35,937 nucleotides of DNA from Clostridia bacterium BRH_c25 (GTDB lineage: Bacteria; Bacillota_A; Clostridia; Lutisporales; Lutisporaceae), in assembly GCA_001515955.1 (NCBI GenBank), contig LOES01000142.1:1-35937 (forward strand), read 5' to 3'. Shown here in pieces: positions 8,087 through 16,995 of this stretch. How positions within the stretch are numbered: position 1 is the stretch's first letter; each line of letters opens with the position of its first letter. Made by a program: the position numbers and the translations under genes. Below the pieces are notes generated by a model. It ran no database searches. It saw only the letters and a list, made by a program, of their open reading frames with translations, and was not told the DNA's origin.

Positions 8087-10498
8087 CTACGCTTTTTGCT
8101 CCTGCTCCGCTTCATCGAACTCCTCGGCAATTCTGGCAAACTTTTCAATTTTCTTCTGTACCCTGTTATAAATCGTATTCTCCGGATAACTTCCATCCTC
8201 AGCTTTGGTTCCCACGGTCATGTCCGTGAGAATTTCTATGCCTTCATCTATGCTCTTTACCGGATATATGTGGAATTTCCCCTCACTGACGGCCTCTATA
8301 ACCTCATCCTTCAGCATAAGATTAACAACATTCTGCCATGGTATTATGACTCCCTCATTCCCTTTCAGTCCTCTGATCTTACAGGTCTGGAAGAAGCCCT
8401 CTATCTTTTCATTCACTCCTCCTATTGGCTGTATCTCACCCTTCTGGTTAACTGATCCGGTTACTGCAATATATTGCTTCATCGGCAATTCAGCCAGGCT
8501 TGACAGCAGGGCATACAGCTCGGTGCTTGAAGCGCTGTCCCCCTCAATTCCGTCATAGAGCTGTTCAAAGCATATGCTGGCTGATATTGTAAGAGGGAAC
8601 TCCTGTGCAAACTTGTCACCAAGGTATCCTGTAAGTATAAGCACTCCTTTGTCATGTATGCTGCCGCTCATTTCAACTTCCCGTTCAATATTGACTATTC
8701 CTTTTTCTCCGGCATAAGTCACTACAGTTATTCTGCTGGGCTTTCCAAAGGTGTAGTCCCCAAAATCCATGACTGAAAGTCCGTTAACCTGGCCTATGAC
8801 CTTTTCTTCTGTAGAAATAAGCACCACACCTGTATCAATCAGTTCCTGCAGCTTTTCCTCTATCCGGTTTGAACGGTACTCCTTCTGTACTATAGCTTTT
8901 TTCACATGGCTGCCGGAGGCTGTTTCCGCCCCCTCAATCCTTGCCCAGGCATCCGCCTCATACAGTATTTCAACAATATCGTTAAATCTGGTGGAAAGCT
9001 TATCCTTGTGCTCCGCCAACCTTCTGCTGTGCTCTATCACAGCTGCCACTGCAGACTTGTCAAAGTGCATAAGCCCTTTATTTTCGCAGTGGGAGCTGAT
9101 GAACCTGGCATACTTCATGCAGTTATCCTTACTGCTGCTCATATCTATGTCAAAGTCGGCCTTGATCTTGAAAAGCTTTCTAAAATCCTCATCATAGGTA
9201 TAAAGGGCCTGATACATATATGAGCTTCCTATAAGAATGACCTTTACGTTCAGTGGGATGGGCTCTGGTTTTATGCCTCCCGACACAATACCTGACATGG
9301 AAAATATATTCTCAATAGTTATGTTTCCGGTCTTCAGTGCCCTTTTTATGCCTTCCCAGCTTTCAGGGTTCCTCATAAGGTCGGACATATTGATTATTAT
9401 GTAGCCTCCATTTGCCTGGTGAAGGGAGCCTGCCTTTATCTTGGTAAAATCTGTTGTAACCACGCCCATATTGCTGTCATACTCAATTTTACCCAAAAGA
9501 TTGTAATACTTGGGGTTTGATTCCAGAATGACAGGGGCACCCTTCACCTCCCTGTTGTCTACCACCAGGTTAACCTGATATTTTATAGTAAAATCCTTTT
9601 CCCGGATTCTTTCAACCAGGTTCAGCTGGTCGGTGCGGACAGCCTCCAGATTCCTGAAATCCTCTATATTATGTATTATATCTCTCTGAACAGCCTGAAG
9701 ATATTCAAGCACATTCTTGAACTGCCCGAACTTCTCTTTAAGCTCTATTACCGGCTGTTCTACTGCCAGAAGTGCTATCTTTGTTTCCAACTGCTCAATC
9801 TTGTCTCTTGTGGCCTTTTCTATATCCTTTATACGCTTCATCGTTTCCAAAAGCTTTCCCTGTACTACAAAGGAATTGTCTTCTATCTTCTTCCTGTCTT
9901 CAGGACGCATATCCAGATAGTCATTGTCCTCTATTGGCTTTCCTTCATGAATAGGGATGGTCATAAGCCCCTGCTCACTCTTTTTTATCATGAAGCCCTG
10001 ATCCTTGGCGAATATATTAAAAGCCTCCATATGCTCAGAGCTTTTTTCCTGATACTCCTGCACGATCTGGCTCTTTTGCTTTTCATACTCTTCCCCTTCA
10101 AAGGCTTTGGGAATCTTTATCTTAAGATCCTTTAAAAGCTTCTTCATATCCTTCTGAAGCCTGTATCCCATTCCGACCGGGAGATTTATGCATATGGGTT
10201 TATCGGGATTCTTGAAGTTGTATACATAGCACCAATCATCAGGAACCTTTTCATTTGCAGCGATCCTGCTGATTATGGATTTGGTATAGCTGCTTCTCCC
10301 TGTGCCTGTTATCCCGGACACATATATATTATAGCTGGCTCTTTTGATTGTAAGCCCGAACTCCATTGCTGCAGCAGCCCTGCCTTGTCCGATTATACCA
10401 TCCAGCGGATTCAAATCCGCTGTTGTTTCAAACTCAAATTCTGTATAGTCTATCCGGTTGCACAACTCTTCCGGAGTCAATTCCCTAAATTTTCCCAT
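8087..10498 (-). CDS. Lon-related ATP-dependent protease (AAA_32/S16 type)
   Basis: An 803-aa protein with an N-terminal AAA-type ATPase interrupted by a long helical insertion, ending in a Lon S16 protease domain. The P-loop is SGITGTGRSS, with Arg where most P-loops have Lys, as in this Lon-like subfamily. GGYIIINMSDLM is the Walker B region. The protease dyad is Ser655 (EGDSAS) and Lys698 (GGVNEKIEGFF), 43 residues apart as in E. coli Lon. Residues about 140-300 are charged and helical. It resembles LonB/YcbZ-type proteases rather than classical LonA; substrates are unknown. ATG 10498 (MGKF) is chosen because GAGAGGAGAG precedes it; the upstream in-frame TTG at 10516 lies before that site. 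A possible -10 TATAAT is at 10554-10549. Confidence 0.9.
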   Translation of the reverse strand: MGKFRELTPEELCNRIDYTEFEFETTADLNPLDGIIGQGRAAAAMEFGLTIKRASYNIYVSGITGTGRSSYTKSIISRIAANEKVPDDWCYVYNFKNPDKPICINLPVGMGYRLQKDMKKLLKDLKIKIPKAFEGEEYEKQKSQIVQEYQEKSSEHMEAFNIFAKDQGFMIKKSEQGLMTIPIHEGKPIEDNDYLDMRPEDRKKIEDNSFVVQGKLLETMKRIKDIEKATRDKIEQLETKIALLAVEQPVIELKEKFGQFKNVLEYLQAVQRDIIHNIEDFRNLEAVRTDQLNLVERIREKDFTIKYQVNLVVDNREVKGAPVILESNPKYYNLLGKIEYDSNMGVVTTDFTKIKAGSLHQANGGYIIINMSDLMRNPESWEGIKRALKTGNITIENIFSMSGIVSGGIKPEPIPLNVKVILIGSSYMYQALYTYDEDFRKLFKIKADFDIDMSSSKDNCMKYARFISSHCENKGLMHFDKSAVAAVIEHSRRLAEHKDKLSTRFNDIVEILYEADAWARIEGAETASGSHVKKAIVQKEYRSNRIEEKLQELIDTGVVLISTEEKVIGQVNGLSVMDFGDYTFGKPSRITVVTYAGEKGIVNIEREVEMSGSIHDKGVLILTGYLGDKFAQEFPLTISASICFEQLYDGIEGDSASSTELYALLSSLAELPMKQYIAVTGSVNQKGEIQPIGGVNEKIEGFFQTCKIRGLKGNEGVIIPWQNVVNLMLKDEVIEAVSEGKFHIYPVKSIDEGIEILTDMTVGTKAEDGSYPENTIYNRVQKKIEKFARIAEEFDEAEQEQKA

Positions 10499-10600
10499 GC
10501 AGCACTCTCCTCTCAATAATAGATGTTGTAGAGTTTATAATTAATAACATTATATTAAATTTTATCCTCCAGTACCATAGTATTCAGTGAAACATTCCTG

Positions 10601-11347
10601 CTATGAATCCTTTTTTCCATTCTGTATTGAGTCAAAGAATGCCATGGCTATGAATTTGGGAAGCCTCATAATCCTGCCGATTCTCCTTGGTTCCTCCATA
10701 AGTCTGTAAAACCACTCCAAGCCTGCTTTCTGATAAAACTCAGGGGCTCTTTTCACCCTGCCTGCAAGCACATCCAGGCTTCCGCCCACCCCCATGGCAA
10801 TACTGACATTCAGTCTGTCCCTGTGCCTGTATATGAATTTCTCCTGCTTGGGAGCACCCAATGCTGTCAAAAGAATATCTGCCTTACTGCTGTTTATATC
10901 ATTTATTATCTTTTCTTCTTCGTCATCTCCGAAATAACCGTTCCGTGTGCCTGCTATTCTAAGTCCGTTGTACCTCTCGGTAAGCCTTATGGCAGCCTCT
11001 TCAGCCACACCATCCTTGCCGCCCATCAGATATACGCTTTTACCCTGTGAATCGGCTATATCCATAAGGCGCATCATCAGATCAAAGCCTGCAACTCTTT
11101 CCTTCACAGGAGTGCCGTAAAATTTCGAAGCAATCACAACCCCTATGCCATCCGGCGCAACAAGCTGACCGCTGTTCAACACACCTTCAAATTCCCTGTC
11201 CTTGACGGCCTCCAGCAATATCTCGCTGTTGGGAGTAAAAACCATGCTGCAGCTATCCATACCAAGATATTCTGCCAGAATGCCCGCTGCTTCATCCATA
11301 TTGACATTGTCAACTTTTATTCCTACTATTTCAACCTGCTCTCTCAT
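10601..11347 (-). CDS. WecG/TagA/CpsF-family glycosyltransferase
   Basis: GT26-family transferase (248 aa) that adds a sugar such as N-acetylmannosamine to a lipid-linked precursor of a wall polymer. Characteristic segments are FTPNSEILLEA, VAPDGIGVVIASKFYG, VYLMGGKDGVAEEAA, ALGAPKQEKFIYRHR and GVGGSLDVLAGRVKRAP, then the C-terminal WFYRLMEEPRRIGR membrane-association region. ATG 11347 (MREQVEIVGIK) is chosen, with AAGGGATGG upstream. The longer in-frame extension to 11452 is read through the dispersed palindrome at 11387-11436 and is unlike the family. A TATAAT at 11443-11438, just upstream of that repeat, may be the -10 of its promoter. Its partner genes are probably the polymer genes divergent from it. 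Confidence 0.9.
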   Translation of the reverse strand: MREQVEIVGIKVDNVNMDEAAGILAEYLGMDSCSMVFTPNSEILLEAVKDREFEGVLNSGQLVAPDGIGVVIASKFYGTPVKERVAGFDLMMRLMDIADSQGKSVYLMGGKDGVAEEAAIRLTERYNGLRIAGTRNGYFGDDEEEKIINDINSSKADILLTALGAPKQEKFIYRHRDRLNVSIAMGVGGSLDVLAGRVKRAPEFYQKAGLEWFYRLMEEPRRIGRIMRLPKFIAMAFFDSIQNGKKDS

Positions 11348-11386
11348 ATAACACCATCCCTTAACCCTATGTTTTTGAACCCGATC

Positions 11387-11436
11387 GTAGGGAATGCATT
11401 GCATGCATTCCGAAACGCATATAATACGCTCCCTAC
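11387..11436. repeat. dispersed palindromic repeat bounded by GTAGGGA/TCCCTAC
   Basis: The 50-bp element has terminal inverted GTAGGGA and TCCCTAC. Inside is GGAATGCA-N5-TGCATTCC with perfect 8-bp arms, then a second, diverged CGCATATAATACG half. It shares the core with the palindrome at 6027-6050. Confidence 0.75.
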
Positions 11437-11539
11437 TATTATAACATAGCATAATTTCATATAAACAGGGTTTATATCATAAAGTGCCCTTTGCAGCATA
11501 TTCCAATAGCCAATATCCCATATTTTCACAAAACGCGTA

Positions 11540-11568
11540 TTACAAATTCAGTAAAACAGTGCTATAAT
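11540..11568 (+). promoter_or_regulatory. candidate sigma-A promoter for murA operon
   Basis: TTACAA (11540-11545), 17-nt spacer, TATAAT (11563-11568). This leaves an untranslated leader of about 115 nt before the TTG start of murA. Confidence 0.5.
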
Positions 11569-11690
11569 GTGAATTGTAATATTCATGTAACATTTGTCAT
11601 TATATGCGAAATTTATGTCACGGATTTCTGTATTGCATATAACCTTTATGCGAAACAATTATAAATCTATACGGTAAGGGGTAGGATATA

Positions 11691-12950
11691 TTGGAAAAAA
11701 TATTAATAGAAGGCTCACAGAAGCTTTCCGGTGAGGTCAGTATCAGCGGAGCCAAAAACGCAGCAGTGGCAATACTGCCTGCAACAATTCTGGCAGGCTC
11801 AGCCTGCACCATAAAAAATCTTCCCATGGTCAAGGATGTTACTTATCTGAGAGATATGCTCATACAAATGGGAGGAAAAATTCAAATACTTGACACGGAT
11901 AAAATATCCATAGATGCCTCCGGTATAGGCACTCATAAAATTGACCTGGAGCTGGCAAAAAGAATGAGAGCTTCATACTATTTCCTTGGTGCTCTCCTTG
12001 GCCGGTTCAAGAAGGCTGAAGTACCGTTCCCCGGAGGCTGCGAGATCGGGGTGCGCCCCATTGACCTTCATCTTAAAGGCCTGGAGGCTCTCGGCGCAAA
12101 AATTAAAATATCTCACGGCCTTATAAAGGCAAAGGCAGATGAGCTGAAGGGTGCAAGAATATATCTGGATGTAGTCAGTGTAGGGGCAACTATTAACATA
12201 ATGCTTGCAGCATGTATGGCAAAGGGCACTACTACTATAGAAAATGCGGCAAAAGAGCCTTACATAGTTGATACAGCCAACTTTCTCAACGCACTGGGTG
12301 CCAATATAAAGGGCGCGGGCACCGATGTTATTAAAATCAAAGGAGTAGAATCCCTGGGCGGCTGCGAACACAGCGTAATACCAGACCAGATGGAGGCAGG
12401 AACTTACATGATTGCGGCAGCTGCGACAAGAGGTGACGTACTGCTCAGAAACATCATACCTACACATCTTGATGCAGTATCTGCAAAGCTCAGAGAAATG
12501 GGAGTGGAGATTACCGAGTACGAAGATTCCATAAGAGTTAAAGCCGCAGCAAGGCCAAAGGCGGTTAATATAAAAACCATGCCCTATCCGGGCTTCCCTA
12601 CGGATATGCAGCAGCCTGTGAGCGTACTCCTTTCTATCGCCGAAGGCACCGGCATCGTGACAGAGAGCATATTTGAATCCCGGTTCAAGTACTTTGATGA
12701 GCTGAAAAGAATGGGTGCAAAAATAAAGACAGAGGGCAGAGTGGCAATAATAGAAGGTGTATCAAAGCTTTCAGGAGCCCCTGTTTATGCTACCGATCTC
12801 AGGGCAGGAGCTGCGATGGTTGTTGCAGGCCTGACCGCAGAAGGCAAGACTACTATAAGCAATGTAAGCTATATTGACAGAGGCTATGAGAGACTTGAGG
12901 AAAAGCTGATAAATCTTGGAGCAAAAATAAGGCGTATTGAGGAAGATTAA
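11691..12950 (+). CDS. murA: UDP-N-acetylglucosamine 1-carboxyvinyltransferase
   Basis: Catalyses the first committed step of peptidoglycan synthesis, transfer of enolpyruvate from PEP to UDP-GlcNAc, in the cytoplasm. The 419-aa length is normal. SGAKNAAVAILPA holds the conserved Lys22-Asn23, and PGGCEIGVRPIDLHLKGLEALGA holds Cys117, the PEP-binding/fosfomycin-target cysteine. RAGAAMVVAGLTAEG and YIDRGYERLEEKL close the second lobe. The start is TTG 11691 with AAGGGGTAGG upstream. It is the first gene of a plus-strand operon with a secreted GH-like protein, a GT4 and csaB. Clostridia often have two MurA copies, and this one may be the paralogue tied to wall-polymer genes. Confidence 0.95.
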   Translation: MEKILIEGSQKLSGEVSISGAKNAAVAILPATILAGSACTIKNLPMVKDVTYLRDMLIQMGGKIQILDTDKISIDASGIGTHKIDLELAKRMRASYYFLGALLGRFKKAEVPFPGGCEIGVRPIDLHLKGLEALGAKIKISHGLIKAKADELKGARIYLDVVSVGATINIMLAACMAKGTTTIENAAKEPYIVDTANFLNALGANIKGAGTDVIKIKGVESLGGCEHSVIPDQMEAGTYMIAAAATRGDVLLRNIIPTHLDAVSAKLREMGVEITEYEDSIRVKAAARPKAVNIKTMPYPGFPTDMQQPVSVLLSIAEGTGIVTESIFESRFKYFDELKRMGAKIKTEGRVAIIEGVSKLSGAPVYATDLRAGAAMVVAGLTAEGKTTISNVSYIDRGYERLEEKLINLGAKIRRIEED

Positions 12951-12975
12951 TGAATTTATACAGGAGGTACCTACT

Positions 12976-14655
12976 ATGAAGATGAAACGATGCTTATCCA
13001 TACTACTTTTGATCTGTTTTTTTATCGCTATACCACTGCAGAATACTTCCGCAGCAGCTCCGGTGTTCAAAATCCCCGGCGAATTCTGGAAGCTGGCTCC
13101 CCTATATGATAAAGCCTTGAATGCCGATGATTTGAATAATATTATAATTTATGGCAATAAAATAATAGAGCTTTTCAATGGAGCTGAGGAAACCCAACAG
13201 GTGCTGGAAATCATAACCCCAAGACTCGAAAAGATTGCAAAAGCTTACGAAGCCCTTGGCAAATTTGATGATGCCGTTTTGACCTACACCAAATACATTC
13301 CCAAGGCTGAAAAGCTGGGCTGGAAGGACGGCGTAACCTATGCAAGCTCCAAAATCAAATCTCTGAGCTTTGATATTGAGCTTTATACAAAAACACAGGA
13401 TCTCAGGAACAACCCATATTTTTCTTCAAAGTACGAGCCCAGGGCAGGAGTATATTTTGGCAGCAACTATGATTCCGACCCCAGGATAGGAGCATATAGC
13501 TGGAATGATATAAAAAATTATTTCCCCAAGAAGAATTCCGCTTACCTTACATATTTACACTGGGAAGAGGATATCAAGTCCTTTGACAGATATTATCAGG
13601 ATGCAAAAGAGAACAATATAGCCGTTCAGCTGGCCTGGAACATAGAAGATGCCTCCATGGACAGCGTCTTGAAAAACATTGCGGATTATAAGACATATAT
13701 AAATGCTATAGCAGATTACTTAAGAGAGCTTAAAATACCGGTATTCCTCAGATTTGCCGGTGAAATGAATATAAAGGATAACTGCAAGGATTCCAATGCA
13801 TATATTGAAGCTTTCAGATACATTTCCAGGGTAATGAAGGACAAAGCTCCCAACGTGGCTATGGTTTGGTCCCCCAATGACATTTCTGCCAAAGACCGTA
13901 CCTATGACCAATACTATCCGGGAGATGAGCATGTTGATTGGATAGGTATAAGTACATATACCTACCGCTACTTCCAGGGAAAAAAGGATTGGGGCAATCA
14001 GCAGGACAGCATAGATAGTGTGTTTATGACAGGAGACTATGCAAACCCCCTGGCCAAGATAAAACCGATTATTGACGCCTATGGTCAAAGAAAACCCATA
14101 ATGCTTTCAGAGACGGGGGTTGGCCATTACTCAAAGCTTGCCGGAGAAGATGTGTCGGATTGGGCTGCAGTGCAGCTGAGACGCCTTTATACATATGGCC
14201 CAATGGTTTATCCTCAGCTTAAGGGCATATACTACTTTAATGCCAATAATGATCAGATAACCAAGTACGATGACTATTCCTTGTATGGAAGCCCCAAGCT
14301 CAACGCCCTTTATAACGAGCTTACCGGCAGCAGTAATTTTTTATCGGATATCAACGGCAATCCAAGCTTCAGATATGAAAAAATCACTGACTACGGCACT
14401 CAAGGTTTAAAGCTTGAGCTTTCAACCTATACTATAGTACCAAAGCTACCAGCTCCTTCGGTTCAATACAAGCTTGACGGAAAAACATATGGAACCAAAA
14501 CCATGATACCTTACAGCATAGAGCTTGACTTATCAACCCTTCCCAAGGGCGAACACCTGCTTACCGTAGAAGTATACAATGGAAATGCCCTCATGGGATT
14601 TAGGGATTACAATCTAATGATAAACAACGACAGCATAAACCTGAAAAAAAGGTAA
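12976..14655 (+). CDS. secreted GH26-like protein with helical-repeat N-terminus
   Basis: A 559-aa exported protein. Residues 1-27 form a Sec signal peptide (KMKR, a hydrophobic core, cut near NTSA-A). Residues about 35-135 are helical and TPR-like (YEALGKFDDAVLTYTKYIPKAEKLG). Residues about 155-450 resemble GH26/beta-mannanase-type barrels: FLRFAGEMN with the putative acid/base Glu263, a DEHVDWIGIS strand, and PIMLSETGVG with the putative nucleophile Glu379. Residues about 470-559 look like an Ig/beta-sandwich domain. The start is ATG 12976 behind AGGAGG; a longer frame from 12937 overlaps murA and has no reason to be used. It lies 25 nt after murA and 15 nt before the GT4 gene, so a role in trimming or binding the envelope polymer is likely. 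The substrate is unknown. Confidence 0.78.
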   Translation: MKMKRCLSILLLICFFIAIPLQNTSAAAPVFKIPGEFWKLAPLYDKALNADDLNNIIIYGNKIIELFNGAEETQQVLEIITPRLEKIAKAYEALGKFDDAVLTYTKYIPKAEKLGWKDGVTYASSKIKSLSFDIELYTKTQDLRNNPYFSSKYEPRAGVYFGSNYDSDPRIGAYSWNDIKNYFPKKNSAYLTYLHWEEDIKSFDRYYQDAKENNIAVQLAWNIEDASMDSVLKNIADYKTYINAIADYLRELKIPVFLRFAGEMNIKDNCKDSNAYIEAFRYISRVMKDKAPNVAMVWSPNDISAKDRTYDQYYPGDEHVDWIGISTYTYRYFQGKKDWGNQQDSIDSVFMTGDYANPLAKIKPIIDAYGQRKPIMLSETGVGHYSKLAGEDVSDWAAVQLRRLYTYGPMVYPQLKGIYYFNANNDQITKYDDYSLYGSPKLNALYNELTGSSNFLSDINGNPSFRYEKITDYGTQGLKLELSTYTIVPKLPAPSVQYKLDGKTYGTKTMIPYSIELDLSTLPKGEHLLTVEVYNGNALMGFRDYNLMINNDSINLKKR

Positions 14656-14670
14656 AATCGGAGGCATGAA

Positions 14671-15804
14671 ATGCACAATTACAATATTCTGATAACTACT
14701 ATGCGCCTTGATATAGGCGGCGCAGAAACTCATATAGTAGAGCTTGCCAAGGGGCTTTCCCGGGAAGGCTTCAATGTAGTTGTGGCATCTACCGGGGGCG
14801 TGTATGAAAAAGAGCTTATAGACAGCAATATAAAGGTGTATCACGTACCTCTGGATAACAAGAAGCCCCACAATGTGGTAAAAGCTTACTACCGGTTGAA
14901 AAGTATAATAAAGGACAATGAAATCGACCTGGTACATGCCCATGCCCGTATCCCCGGGTTTATCTGCGGACTGCTGCACAAGAAAATGGGATTCCCCTTT
15001 GTGACCACTGCCCACGGAACCTGGAAAACCGGCTACGGACTGCGCTATATAACCAACTGGGGTCAAAAGACCGTGGCTGTAAGCGAGGATATCAGAAAAT
15101 ATCTTCTGGACAACTATAAAATCGAAGATAAGAATATCAAAGTCACAATCAATGGTATAGATACCGGCAAGTTTTCACCTGATATAGATTGTTCCGATGT
15201 AACCGCCGAGCTGAAGCTTAGTCCTGAAGACAGGAAAATCGTATACATAAGCAGATTTGACAGTGACAGGAGCTATATAATAAACAAGCTTCTGGAAATA
15301 ATCCCGGAGCTTGCTGAAAGCATCCAAAACCTCAAGGTTATAATGGTGGGAAGCGGAAATATTCTGGATTCGGTAAAGGAAAGAGCACAGGATATAAACA
15401 GCAGCACCGGTCATGATACAGTTGTTGTTGCAGGCTCCCGTACCGATATAAACAAGTTCACCGCCCTGGCAGACCTATTCATAGGCTTTGGCCGTTCTTC
15501 ACTGGAAGCACTGGCTGCCGGAAGGCCACTTATACTTGCCGGCAATGTAGGCTATATAGGAATATTGGATGAACACAGCCTTGACGCAGCCGTCAAATCA
15601 AACTTTTCAGGCCGTGGATATAGCAAGGCAGAGAGTGAGACCTTAATAAATGACATTACGAAGGTACTGCTGCAGATGGGCGGGGAAGAAAGAAACGCAC
15701 TGGGCGGTTTTGGCCGCAGCTTGATAGAAAACAGCTATTCCGTAAAAAGAATGGTTAAAGATAACATTGATGTATACATGCAGCTTCTAAAGCATAAATT
15801 ATAG
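14671..15804 (+). CDS. GT4-family glycosyltransferase
   Basis: A GT-B fold transferase (377 aa) using a nucleotide sugar at the cytoplasmic membrane face. The N-terminal acceptor half has the MRLDIGGAETHIVELAKGL glycine loop and IDLVHAHARIPG. The C-terminal donor half shows ADLFIGFGRSSLEALAAGRPLIL, an E-x7-E-like region (FGRSSLEALAAG), although the usual first Glu is replaced here. The start is ATG 14671 behind GGAGG. It sits between the secreted GH-like gene and csaB, so it most likely extends the secondary cell-wall polymer that CsaB pyruvylates. Confidence 0.88.
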   Translation: MHNYNILITTMRLDIGGAETHIVELAKGLSREGFNVVVASTGGVYEKELIDSNIKVYHVPLDNKKPHNVVKAYYRLKSIIKDNEIDLVHAHARIPGFICGLLHKKMGFPFVTTAHGTWKTGYGLRYITNWGQKTVAVSEDIRKYLLDNYKIEDKNIKVTINGIDTGKFSPDIDCSDVTAELKLSPEDRKIVYISRFDSDRSYIINKLLEIIPELAESIQNLKVIMVGSGNILDSVKERAQDINSSTGHDTVVVAGSRTDINKFTALADLFIGFGRSSLEALAAGRPLILAGNVGYIGILDEHSLDAAVKSNFSGRGYSKAESETLINDITKVLLQMGGEERNALGGFGRSLIENSYSVKRMVKDNIDVYMQLLKHKL

Positions 15805-15822
15805 CTCAAAGGGGACAAACCT

Positions 15823-16914
15823 ATGTATGATGTTATGATATCGGGTTATTACGGATTCAATAACAGCGGCGACGATGCCATTCTGTTGGCTATTATAGAT
15901 AACCTGAGAAAAATAAAAAAGGATCTGCGGATTGTGGTTCTTTCAAAAACTCCAAAGGATACTGCCAAAAACTACGGAGTTGATGCAGTTGACCGCTTCA
16001 ACCTTTTTGAGGTGCTCCGTGCCATGAAAAGCACCAAGCTCTTTATTAACGGCGGCGGCACGCTCATTACGGACATTACCAGTACACGTTCACTTATGTA
16101 TTATCTTACCACTATTTATCTGGCCAAGCTTTTGGGCCTCAAGATCATGCTTTATGCAAACGGAATCGGTCCTGTAAGCAGAGGCTCCAACCGTTATTTA
16201 ACTTCAAAAATAATCAACCTTGTGGATATCATTACTCTCAGGGAGGAAGCCTCAAGCTTGGAGCTGGAGGCATTAGGCGTCAAAAAACCCAGGATCATTG
16301 TAACTGCCGACCCCGCTTTAGGCCTTGAACCTGCGGGCCCCGAGGAAGTAGAAAGCATCTTGTTCAAAGAGGGAATATCTGCAGATAAACCATTGGTCGG
16401 ATTATCTATAAGAAAATGGGAGGGTTATGAAGGTTACAGCAATATCATTGCCCAGGCAGCTGATTATCTGGAAGAAAAATATAATGTAAAATCGCTGTTC
16501 ATCCCGCTGCATTTTCCCTCAGACCTGTCAGTGGCAGAGGATATAGCATCAAAAATGAAATATCCCCCCTTTATTGTAAAGGATATGTACACCGTAGACA
16601 AGACTCTTGGAATTATGAAAAAGCTGGATCTGGTATTGGGAATGAGGCTCCATGCCCTAATATATTCAGTTAGCCTTTCGGTACCGAGTATAGGGCTGAT
16701 ATACGATCCCAAGGTTCAGGGCTTCCTGGAATATGTGAAGCAGCCCTCTGCAGGGAATGCGGCAGACCTGGATCTGGAAAGCCTCAAAAAGCTGATTGAC
16801 GAAGTGTGGAACAACAAGGCTGCTTTAGCACAACAGCTGGAAGAAGGCAACCGGCTGCTGAAGCAAAAGGCCTTTGAAAATGCAGAAATAGCAATTGAAT
16901 TGCTGGAAAAATAA
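15823..16914 (+). CDS. csaB: polysaccharide pyruvyl transferase CsaB
   Basis: Transfers pyruvate ketals from PEP onto the secondary cell-wall polymer, making the ligand for SLH-domain S-layer proteins. The 363-aa protein has the family pattern: SGYYGFNNSGDDAILLAII at the N-terminus, LFINGGGTLITDITSTRSL, MLYANGIGPVSRGSNR, TADPALGLEP, and LVLGMRLHALIYSVSLSVP near the C-terminus. The start is ATG 15823 with AAAGGGGAC upstream, 18 nt after the GT4 gene. It is the last gene of the murA operon, followed by a terminator. Its presence implies an SLH/S-layer envelope. Confidence 0.93.
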   Translation: MYDVMISGYYGFNNSGDDAILLAIIDNLRKIKKDLRIVVLSKTPKDTAKNYGVDAVDRFNLFEVLRAMKSTKLFINGGGTLITDITSTRSLMYYLTTIYLAKLLGLKIMLYANGIGPVSRGSNRYLTSKIINLVDIITLREEASSLELEALGVKKPRIIVTADPALGLEPAGPEEVESILFKEGISADKPLVGLSIRKWEGYEGYSNIIAQAADYLEEKYNVKSLFIPLHFPSDLSVAEDIASKMKYPPFIVKDMYTVDKTLGIMKKLDLVLGMRLHALIYSVSLSVPSIGLIYDPKVQGFLEYVKQPSAGNAADLDLESLKKLIDEVWNNKAALAQQLEEGNRLLKQKAFENAEIAIELLEK

Positions 16915-16919
16915 TTAAC

Positions 16920-16937
16920 GGGGTGCATTTGCACCCC
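16920..16937 (+). terminator. terminator after csaB
   Basis: GGGGTGC-ATTT-GCACCCC stem-loop starting 6 nt after the csaB stop, followed by ATATTTATTA. The T-run is imperfect but position and stem strength fit. Confidence 0.7.
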
Positions 16938-16968
16938 ATATTTATTAGAGTAAAAAGTACCATAGCAG

Positions 16969-16995
16969 GTCATTCTGAGCGGAGCGAAGAATCTT
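16969..16995. repeat. left inverted repeat of the GIY-YIG cassette
   Basis: The 27-bp copy begins GTCATTCTGA and ends GAAGAATCTT. It matches the reverse complement of 17296-17322 at 24 of 27 positions and overlaps the stop codon of the GIY-YIG gene. Confidence 0.85.

Larger units (their letters stand above)
11348..11690. other. 343-bp divergent intergenic region between the WecG/TagA gene and murA
   Basis: It contains the palindromic repeat 11387-11436, a possible minus-strand -10 (TATAAT, 11443-11438) and the plus-strand promoter candidate 11540-11568. The remaining 120 nt before murA are AT-rich and show no convincing gene, riboswitch or strong hairpin. Confidence 0.5.

Noticed and set aside
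11348..11452. N-terminal extension of the WecG/TagA gene
   Set aside because: It is encoded by the dispersed palindrome and is unlike the family; ATG 11347 has its own ribosome binding site.
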